From Cylindrobasidium torrendii FP15055 ss-10 (taxonomy: Eukaryota > Basidiomycota > Agaricomycetes > Agaricales > Physalacriaceae), in assembly GCA_000934385.1 (NCBI GenBank), contig KN880508.1, forward strand, positions 43,163 through 107,162: a stretch of 64,000 bases of DNA. Reading direction: 5' to 3'. Position numbers and translations under genes: made by a program. Below the pieces are notes generated by a model, which was given only the letters and a program-made list of their open reading frames with translations, was not told the DNA's origin and did not search any database. Positions within the stretch are counted from its first letter, which is position 1, and each line of letters begins with the position of its first letter. Positions 55,889-64,000 of the stretch are shown here, in pieces.

Positions 55889-57633
55889 ATGACCCAACTC
55901 ACGTCGGACACTAATGAGAATGTGGTGCATTCGCATCGACCGCAGCCTTATCCTTCCAAGACTGCTCTTTCGGACCTGCAAAAGGCATTTCTTGACCTTA
56001 GGCTGACCATGTTTCTGCACTACAACATGGCGACGTACCAGGACCGCGAATGGGGAGACGAACATCAGCCCGTTGACCTCTTTGATCCCACAGACCTCGA
56101 CACAGACCAATGGGCTGACGCTGCTGTGAGCGCAAATATGCAGGGCGCGTTCTTGACTACCAAAGTGCGTCCAGCCAGAGCGTGGGTGATTTCGATGCTC
56201 AGAGTTGAATGTGTAGCACCACGATGGGTTCTGCATATGGCCGACTAAGACCGGAGTCGCTAGCGTCCTGCAAACCCCCAAAAAGCTTGACGTGGTTGGC
56301 GCGTATGCCAGGTCATTTAGAAAGCGCGGATTGAAGGTTGGGTTGTATTACTCTATTCTCGAGTACGTGTCCTTGTTTCTCTGGAGTAAGTTCCCCATCT
56401 GAATTACCTTGCGCAGTAAGCGCAACGATATTCGCCACTTCAACATCACGCCAAAGAAGGTGCAGCTTATCAAGGACCAGCTCACAGAGCTTCTGACAGA
56501 ATATGGCACTATCAATATGATCATTGTCGACGGATGGTATGCACCTTGGAGCCGTATTCCGTACACGGAGTTGCACTTCGACGAGTACTGCTGCCTATTT
56601 ATTTCACGGATGTGTCCTCATGTGAATTTATAGAATCTACTGTCATGTCAAGAAACTTCAACCTGACTGCTTGTTCACCGACCTCAACGGGGCGCTCACC
56701 AACTCAGGAGGCATGTTCTACGGCGATATCAAGGCATTCGAACAGAATGCTGGCGAGGCAAGTTATACGGTGATTCCCCTCAGGCTAATGCTAACTTTGC
56801 CCAGGTGCTCCCCAATAGCAATCCACTGCCAGCACTCGGATGTGTAACACTCACCGACGGCTGGTTTTGGAAGCTCAAGGACATTGACGCTGACCTCAAG
56901 TCCGTCGAGCAGGTTGTCGACGAATGGCTCATACCGCAGAACGCCCGGCACTGTACACTCATTGTGAACGCACCTCCAAATCGTGAGGGTCGTATTGCGC
57001 CCAATCTGGTTAAGCGGCTCGAGGAAATTGGCGACAGGTGGAAGTATCCCGGACCTGCTGAACCGTTGGGTCAAGCGGTCATGGAGCCAATCACGACTAA
57101 TAATCTGGCGCAAGGATGCATGTCCCACTGCAGTGACCACGCAGATAGTGAGTCCACGACGATTTATCGCACGAGAGAAAAGCTCCTGCAGCTGAATGAA
57201 GTCTGACTACTCAATAGCCTATGGCCCAGACTTCGTGAACGATGGAAACGACTCCACCACCTGGTACTCTCCGATCGGCCAAAAGACAGCTTGGCTTGAA
57301 ATCGTCTTTCCGAAGCCGACAGCATTCAACCGTGTCGTCCTCACCGAACCCATTGGACGGTTCCCGGACTACCATGAGACTAGGATAGGAAAGTATAGAT
57401 GGGAGGCGCTAGTGCGCGTCAAGCACGGTCACAGCGACGCAGACGCGGCGCACCACAAGTACAAGTGGATCAAAGTGGCTTCGGGAACATCCCTGGGACC
57501 AGGTGTTGTCCCACACTGGGTCGAGCGTACGGTGGCTACGCGTGTACGCTATTCGTTCGATGTGAAGATTGATACAGCGCATGTGGTGGAGGTTGGGGTT
57601 TACGACGAGCCTGGTCGAGAGCGCGCGTATTGA
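55889..57633 (+). CDS. GH29 alpha-L-fucosidase with C-terminal beta-sandwich domain
   Basis: Six exons, 55889-56164, 56217-56362, 56417-56584, 56634-56757, 56805-57147 and 57218-57633, join to 490 residues. The enzyme removes alpha-linked L-fucose. Family blocks: FLDLRLTMFLHYNMATYQD, TTKHHDGFCIWPTKTG (joined across intron 1), GLKVGLYYSILDKRNDIRHF across intron 2, INMIIVDGW with the likely nucleophile Asp, and CHVKKLQPDCLFTDLNG. The C-terminal part from about residue 350 (YGPDFVNDGNDSTTWYSPIG, RVVLTEPIGRF) looks like a galactose-binding-like beta-sandwich. There is no clear signal peptide from this start, so the protein is either intracellular or has a missed 5' exon. Intron 4 (56758-56804) is GC-AG with a GAG|GCAAGT donor. 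Confidence 0.92.
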
Positions 57634-57774
57634 ACGAACTCAGTGTGTAGAAGTGCGACACAATAATGTAATAGTAACAGGCCTGGCATTCGGCACAACA
57701 GGGACATAGCATACCTGGATTAAAGCAGCAAAGTAAACAAGAAAAAAGTCTGTATAACGTAGTACCTCCGAATT

Positions 57775-60700
57775 CTATCGTCTCGACCGTGTCGCCCGTG
57801 GCTTGAATACAGCCTCGTCGTCTGAGTCGTCATCAACCACCAGCTTTGGTTTCCCACGCTTAGCCGGCGCCTTCCTCGCCTGGGTAGCTACAGGAGGGGC
57901 TGTTCCCTGCGTTGTCAACCCATCGTCGTCGGCATCATCATCCGCCTTCACTTCCTCCACCTCTTCGTCTGAATCAGGAATGAACAACGCGCGCGCCCTC
58001 TTCGCTGGCTTGGCTTTGTTCCCTTTAGACTTTGCAGGCGGGATGTCCATGCTCGATTGCGTTGCCTGCGACCCTAGAGCTTTGGACTGCGACCGAGGAC
58101 GGAAACTGGCCTCGTCTTCGTCTTCATCAGAGATCGTTATAACGCTTTCCTCGCGCTTGGTCCGCTTCCCTTGTGTCTTGGGCGCGACCTTGGCCTTTGC
58201 TTTTGGTTCGCGGTCTGGCACTTGGCTCAAAGGGAATGCTGTGATCGTTTAGCAAAAAGCCATTGTCAGGACAGAATGAGCGCACATTTCTCGCTTGAGA
58301 TGTCTTCCCCTAGTGTAGCCGCATCACTGACAAAGAGTTGGATAGTCTTTGAACGTTCGGTGACTTTCGAGCCTTTCTGCATTCAAGTATCAAGGTCAGC
58401 GCTGGACTATTGGAAGTGATCATAGCACGCACCCGCCTGAACTTCTTGAAGTTTGGCTGTCCGGCATAGTCCACACTGGTATCACCAACTCTCCTGGCCC
58501 GTCTCGAAGGAACGTCCATTTCAACGACGACCATAAAGTTACCGCGCAAGTCACTCTGTGATCCAAAGTCATCCAACAGCTTCCACTGCTCGCGGGGACT
58601 CTCCTCGACAGGCTTGGAGATACGCAGGTTATTGAACTCCCGGTCAAAGTCGTCTTCTTTATTGGTAGTACGCTTCGTCGATGCTAGGGCCCGCAAGAAA
58701 GCCTTGTCTGTATCAGGCTTGCCAGGAGCAGCCCCCTTCGCACTCTTCCCTGCTTTGATTGCTGCGCCGCCCTTCGGAGGTGCAATGGGCACACTCTTCG
58801 GCGGTGCCGCTGTCCCACTTTTCAGGGGGACAACAGTTGGCTCTGAGGCACGCTCGACCGCGTTATCATCCGTCGCCCTCCTCTTTGCTGGACTTTCCAT
58901 CTCCATCTCCACATCTACATCCACCTCCACCGCTTTGCGCTTTCGCGACTGCATGCCAGACGGAGGGTCTGGCTGGGTCTCTTCCTCTTCCTCCATCACC
59001 TGTAGCAGTGGCTCGGGACCGCCAGTAGGTATTGACCCCGACTGCGTCTGGCTTTGACCATGAACCTGCACCTGCGTAACCTTGAATGTCGAGCCATCAT
59101 ATGTAACCGCCCCATTCTTCTCCGGGTCCGTCTCCTCGAAGTACGCGCGTATCCGCTTCAGCTGCGGCTCCTCTTCTGCCGCATCCTTGTCTTTCTGTGA
59201 TGTCTCTTCAGAGGCCTGGTCGCGCCGTCGCTTGAGCTGGCTTCTAGGTATCACAGCTTTCTTCTCAGGTGCGGGAGTTGGCGTTTCTTCTGGGACTGGC
59301 GTTCCTTCGGTGCTTGCTTGTCCTGCGCGTCTGGAAATGAGGCCCTAACTATAATCAGCATCTCCTCAGGGATGCAAAAATGAAAAGCGCACTCTTCTTG
59401 TCACTGGCGCAGCTGCCTCTGGCTCCCTTGAAGGCGCCCGTCGAATCAAGGTGCGCTATGCTTTATTCAGATATCCTTTCTCGCATCACCGCATGGTGGC
59501 CTACGTACCCTCGACGGCGGTTTTGGTGGGTCGCTAGGAAGTGGTACGCTCTCGCTTGCTGTTGGCTCCGGCGTACTTTGAGAAGTAGAAGGTTCTGCAG
59601 GTTGACTAGGCGTAGCTTGTGCACCCGGCGCTCTGCGAACAAGTCCTCGCTACAGGGAAAGTGAGATTATATATAAGAACAAGGACACTGTACATACCCT
59701 AAGCGGCTTTGGCGGTTCCGGCGCCTGCATTGGGACGTCTTCAATGGGCTTCGGTGAATCAGGCTTGCTGGGGGGATCAGATGGCACTTCTGGCACTTCT
59801 GGCACTGCTGATGGTGCTCTGCGACGCTATGGCTGGTTAGCACACATTAGCGTTATGCATAGATACTTACCTTCGTCAGCTTGGGCGCTTCAATAACAGT
59901 GACCTCGGGCTCATCATCTTCGCCCAGCACGGGTAGAAGCGACGATGAGTCCTTCTTAACAAGCGCCTTGATGAGCACTGTGTAGTCCACAAACTTGACC
60001 TGGAACTCCTTGGCCAAACTAACGAATTCTCTCCAGACGTTTTCGCCAGCAACTGCGCTGATAGCTTCCTTATTCGCCACGCCGACCATCTTGGTCTCGC
60101 TCTTTGCGCTGCCTCTTGACAGAACCTTGCGCCATTTCTCCTTCCCCTGCTGCACGTCGACTGTTTCAATATGTCCACCGCCATGCTCCAGCATCGTTCG
60201 CACACTGCTCTCCAGCTCGCGACCCTTCTCGCCGACGCATAGAAAGCGGAATGTTGCGAAGAAGTTCAGTCTTTCCTCCGTGGGCTTCCAGAGCGCGTGA
60301 TGTTGCAGAGCGCTGGGCACTGTAGGTGCAAATTCTGGCACTCTACCGGTTTCCAGTGGTAGTTTGTAAATGAATTCCAGGGAGTTGGGCTCGCTGCGTG
60401 GGAGTACTGCACGCCGGAGTAGCTCTTCGACCCACGCAGGCTTCACGAATACGGCAGAGGATAGCAAAGAGGTGCCCACTGCAGGTGTTAGGCGGAGCTC
60501 GGAGGTAACATGATGTGTAATGTGTTCGTAAGGGGTATGGACCAGGCTGACTCCTGCTGCATGTTAGTTCTGAGCACCCTGGGAGGCATCAGAGAACGCA
60601 CCGAGAGAGGCCAGTCCTGCCGTATCAAACTTGTCCGTCCGGGGATTCTCAACAAATACGCAGCATGGTTCCCATTTTAGCCTGTTATGCGTGTTAGGGG

Positions 60701-61218
60701 GCGGAGAGAATGAGGAAAGGGCATAGCCAAAACGTACACAATACCGCATCCCACAGCGTAGTTGAGCCTGTCCCCTTCCACCAATTCAATGGTTTCTTGC
60801 GGCGCTATCACGACATTTTCCTCTTTGCGCGTAATTCTGAGTACTTTTTCGCGTGTATTCTTGAGGTGAACGGATGGTCGGAATGTAGGGTCAGTCTGAT
60901 ATTGGGATTAGTTCGAGGGCCAAGATCGTTGAGATTGGTTGCATACTCACAACGTTGGCCTCAGAAACTACTCCCACAATGAATTGTGCCGTCACTTTCT
61001 TGGACACCGCGCGCGCATTGATGACTAGTTCTGATCCCTCAGCGAAGCGAGATACACCGTAGGTGTAGTTGGTCTTGAGAACTTTGGTTTCTGTTGAAGT
61101 GGTCAGAATGAAAATCTGCGAGAGGCTGTAGGGGTTTTCATTGACGCCGGAGATGACACGCACTTCGGAAGGCAAACTGCTCATAGTCACCGTCGAATGG
61201 TCCAATGACAGTCCACAT
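57775..61218 (-). CDS. NBS1: Nibrin/Nbs1-like DNA repair protein (FHA-BRCT)
   Basis: Eleven exons join to 971 residues: 61164-61218, 60951-61090, 60738-60895, 60602-60681, 59871-60553, 59698-59826, 59509-59649, 59393-59455, 58433-59344, 58286-58376 and 57775-58238. Nbs1 recruits Mre11-Rad50 and checkpoint kinases to DNA breaks. The start MWTVIGPFDGDYEQFAF fits the family. The FHA domain follows (TYGVSRFAEGSELVINARAV, then NVVIAPQETIELVEGDRL), then BRCT-like segments (TPYEHITHHVTSELRLTPAV, FVKPAWVEELLRRAVLP, a second repeat with FLCVGEKGRELESSVRTMLE). The middle is Pro-rich with repeated RRAP exon starts. QPNFKKFRR near residue 780 matches the Mre11-binding KNFKKF motif. The C-terminus is acidic (VVDDDSDDEAVF). 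Intron phases all agree. Confidence 0.93.
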
Positions 61219-61548
61219 GTCGGCGCTGTTCCAGCTCCCAGGTTACAGAAGTCGTCCTCTAAGAGCAGCGTAAGCGCGGTTTCCCCTTCTTTGCGGCTGG
61301 CGGATATATCGCAATGGGTCCCTTGGTCGAAATCCACGCGCACCTGGTCGCGGTGGTAGTCAGAGGCGCAGACTGGAGATCTGACGCTGTGCCGGGCGAT
61401 CGCGTCTCGGCACCGGCACGTGAGAGAACCTCTAAACGGCTCCGGAATCCGGATCGCATTTCTCGTCCGTACGACCATGTTCTCGCAGACATTTTCGGCT
61501 TGAGCATCTCTTAAATCAACCATACGGCATTGACTTCTTTTCTTCATC
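61219..61548. other. Intergenic region upstream of NBS1
   Basis: Promoter side of NBS1, ending at the start of the kinase-like relic on the other strand. Nothing else is supported. Confidence 0.4.
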
Positions 61549-62401
61549 ATGGGCTCAAGATCCTTGCTTCATTATTCCTAGGCGCCCTTGTTGCAATTGC
61601 CGCACTTCTTCAGCGCTACAGCCCCTGCACAGCATGAGAGTTGCTGGACTATAGAGAAGCGTGTGTTTGTCGTTTTGCTCTTGGACTACCCGATTTTGAC
61701 TGACGACAGCGTCTGGGACGGCCTGATTGCGATCTACACATTAGTAATGTCAAAGTTCTTCGAGCACAGAGATCACATCTAGGACTTCATTCAACCATTC
61801 TTCGGTTCTCGCGGATACGAAATATACGTTGCACCCTGCTCAACTGGATTCAAGCAATATCCAAGCGCGACATCTGTAAAGCCACAACATCCTGACGCGC
61901 GTCGATATTGGGATGCAAACAAAGGTCTGATTTCGCACTGTGGGTGAGTATCTACATATTTTTTGCTGTACTGGGCTGATATCTCGTAGGTATCGAGAGC
62001 GCGGGCCGCGGCTCACCAAAGACCATCATGAATATGAGCCTATGAGGTGGTCTCCCATTGTAAGCTTATCACCTCTACACACCTCAAAATCCATGTTTGT
62101 ATCAATGGGCTCGCATTTAATCGGATCTGGCTCGCTTCCTGACCTCGAATCTCTGCTACGTGCGGTGCAAGACAAGGATAGTCCGACGAAGCCAAACGCC
62201 ACTAAGGCATTACAATGATCTGGCGATACGTGCGCGACTCTGACGCTCTCTGACATGGAAAAAATCAGCTTTCTGTTGTTTGCTACGACGGTGGTGAGTT
62301 AAACCCAGTTGCATTTATGGCTCGTACTCATGCCTTCTTAGCACGTATCGGATGATGGCGCAAGAAATTGTCTATGCACGTCCATATCCTCCAACCTTGT
62401 G
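61549..62401 (+). pseudogene. Decayed copy D of the membrane-anchored kinase-like gene
   Basis: This is on the strand opposite to copies A-C. The N-terminal half survives with a shifted frame after the ATG (ASLFLGALVAIAAL matches the anchor), then LTDDSVWD, MSKFFEHRDHI, a TAG where the others have Trp, DFIQPFFGSRGYEIYVAPCS and QYPSATSVKPQ. The middle, including the VIK, HxDxxxxN and DFG parts, is missing. It resumes with GSGSLPDLESLLRAVQDKDS, a TGA, TCATLTLSDMEK, and ends with AQEIVYARPYPPTL. Stop codons, frame breaks and the internal deletion show it is not functional. Confidence 0.85.
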
Positions 62402-62646
62402 TTGTCTCTGTATGTGAAGATATGTACTTCTGTGATCTCTCTGTAGTTTTCTGGTTTCGCTCCTTTTTCTCTGCGAGCACGCCATAGATGATAGGTGTGA
62501 CTCCCACTGGCTGTATCTGAGTCAGAGTGTGTGGTTCTTCGCCGAATACCACGCTATTGTGAATACTTAAGTGGCACGCATTGGGGTGGGTAACGCTTTG
62601 TTGTTGCAAGCAGTACGTTCGTTGCCAACAAATATTGAGTGGAAAC

Positions 62647-63635
62647 ATGTCGACTACTTTCAACCTTGCTGTAAGTGCATTCATGCTTCACCACAGTGAC
62701 TATGACCCACCTATTCCTTCGTCCTAGGAGAGTGATGCGCCAAGAAAGTTACCGGACTTGTACGAAGCCTCGATTGCAGAACTCCAGCAGGGACTATCAC
62801 GCAAGGACTTTACCAGTGTTGACCTTGTCAAAGTGCGTCACATAGTGCCCACCAACTAAGAAGTGTTGACTGTTGATTCACGTAGGCTTATCGAGCGCGC
62901 ATCGAAGAGGTGAACTTCAAGGGACCAGCACTTCGCTGTGTCTATGAATTGAACCCCTCGGCAATCCATCAAGCTGCAAAGTTGGATGAAAAACGGGCTG
63001 AGGCCGGCTCCGTCCTTCCCAGCCCACTCTACGGTATACCTATTCTGCTCAAGGTGTGTGTGATCATCTCCCTTCGATGTCCGTTCAGCCCAATGAACAA
63101 CGCAGGACAATATCGCCACTATCAGCTTCGAAGGCATGGATACAACCGCGGGTTCCCACGCCTTATTGGGGTCTGTCGTGCCGTTCGATGCTGGTGTAGT
63201 GAAGAAACTGCGTGCTGGAAGCGCCATTATTCTCGGGAAAGCCAGTCTTACCGAATGGGCACACGCTCGCGACAAGGACATGCCCTCGGGATGGTCTGGG
63301 ATCGGAGGCCAAACCACTAATGCCTATTATCCCAAAGCCGATCCGAGTGGCTCATCCGCCGGCTCTGGTGTCGCGACGTCCATTGGACTGGCAGCTGCAG
63401 CTCTTGGCACTGAAACTCACGGTAGTCTCATTTGGCCCTCAGGATGCAATAACCTGGTTGGAATTAAACCGACTGTTGGTTTGACATCGCGCGCCGGAGG
63501 GGAGTGAAATCAGTTGTCAAAGGAGACATGTTTGGCTGACATCTTTTTTGTGCAGTCATTCCCATAACCCCAAGTCAGGACACCGTTGGACCAATGGCTC
63601 GATCGCTTTCGGACGCTGCAGCTAAGGCCCTGGGA
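62647..63635 (+). pseudogene. Amidase-signature enzyme, truncated
   Basis: Exons 62647-62670, 62728-62832, 62886-63053, 63106-63499 and 63556 onward join in phase. The amidase signature core is clear: YGIPILLKDNI with the catalytic Lys, SGSSAGSGVATSIGLAAAAL with the cis-Ser and nucleophile Ser, and NNLVGIKPTVGLTSRAG, then VIPITPSQDTVGPMARSLSD. The family normally continues for 250 or more residues, but similarity ends near 63625-63635 and a stop follows at 63664. The intron expected at 63500-63555 starts GG (GGGAGTGA) where GTGAGTGA would be expected, so the donor appears to be mutated. Both defects point to a pseudogene. Amidases of this family hydrolyse amides in nitrogen use or detoxification; the substrate is unknown. 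The gene could have continued beyond an insertion. Confidence 0.8.
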
Positions 63636-64000
63636 AACTCCCCTAGGACCTCGGCGGTCGTAAGATAATTCTCGGCACGCTCCTCGGCAGGAGCTTGCAT
63701 AGTTCGCGTCCGAAAACGTCTAAACCTCGGCGAACTGTAAGATAATTCACAGAGAAACGTGGGCAGTGATCATCACAGGCGCCGTTGATGGGTGGCGCGC
63801 TCCTGTTCGATAAGCTCAGTAGGCGCACTGGCTGTCTCTTTAGTGTCCAAATACTCATAGGTTATCATGGGAACGCCAAAGCGCGTCTACATTGGAGAAA
63901 TTCTAGATATGTATGGGAAGGGTAACAGTGGCCGCAATGATTCTCTTCGGACTGTGACCTCGCAATCTCAAGTATCTTTCTCTTCGTGTAGACCTTCCCT
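63636..64000. other. Sequence replacing the amidase 3' part
   Basis: No coding sequence is supported. It begins where amidase similarity ends and contains the short repeat pair at 63648-63671 and 63724-63748 plus a perfect hairpin GCTCCT-CGGC-AGGAGC at 63679-63694. It may be the edge of a mobile element that runs past the window. Confidence 0.4.
63648..63748 (+). repeat. Imperfect direct repeat pair (24-25 bp)
   Basis: The two copies are 63648-63671 and 63724-63748. Both start ACCTCGGCG and end GTAAGATAATTC, with 3-4 bases differing between. They are 76 bp apart and lie directly after the break in the amidase gene. Confidence 0.8.

Noticed and set aside
60891..61550. Minus-strand 219-codon frame over the NBS1 start
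   Set aside because: It reads through NBS1 intron 1 in the wrong frame; the spliced MWTVIGPFDG start fits the family.

Overview
The window is nuclear DNA of a basidiomycete fungus, most likely an agaricomycete (mushroom-forming group). Genes are densely packed on both strands. Introns are mostly 45-60 nt with GT(G/A)CGT-like donors and short CAG/TAG acceptors. Recognisable fungal orthologues include a Ste12 factor with C-terminal C2H2 zinc fingers, glycogen synthase, proteasome Pre4/beta-7 and Mak21/Noc1. Gene families typical of these fungi are also present: F-box/leucine-rich proteins, metacaspases, a STAND-type N-terminal domain joined to a ubiquitin-like domain, and an LPMO-like secreted protein. 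Gene models were spliced by hand and checked for reading phase and family similarity; no database was searched.

Layout. 0-10 kb: an unrecognised 5-exon gene, a tRNA-Arg(CCG) with an intron, a bHLH factor and three related F-box genes, two of them head to head. 11-18.4 kb: glycogen synthase, two tandem UDP-glycosyltransferases, proteasome Pre4. 18.9-31.8 kb: two paralogous metacaspase genes in divergent outward orientation at either end, enclosing a possible multi-membrane-span gene, STE12 and a one-cysteine peroxiredoxin. 31.8-37.4 kb: a gene-poor accessory stretch with one STAND-N/ubiquitin-like gene and small unassigned ORFs. 37.4-48 kb: an unknown Ser/Pro-rich protein, a TANGO2-like NRDE protein, a secreted LPMO-like protein, a DnaJ protein head to head with Mak21/Noc1. 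48.2-53.1 kb: a tandem array of three membrane-anchored protein-kinase-like genes (the middle one frameshifted), with a fourth decayed copy at 61.5-62.4 kb on the other strand. 53.4-64 kb: an orphan small gene, a GH29 alpha-L-fucosidase, a nibrin/Nbs1 gene and an amidase remnant that breaks off beside short repeats.

Most housekeeping genes are intact and act independently (glycogen synthesis, proteasome, ribosome assembly, DNA double-strand break repair). The distinctive material is accessory: the anchored kinase-like family with decaying copies, the metacaspase pair with an altered histidine motif, and the STAND-N/ubiquitin-like protein that lacks a NACHT domain.
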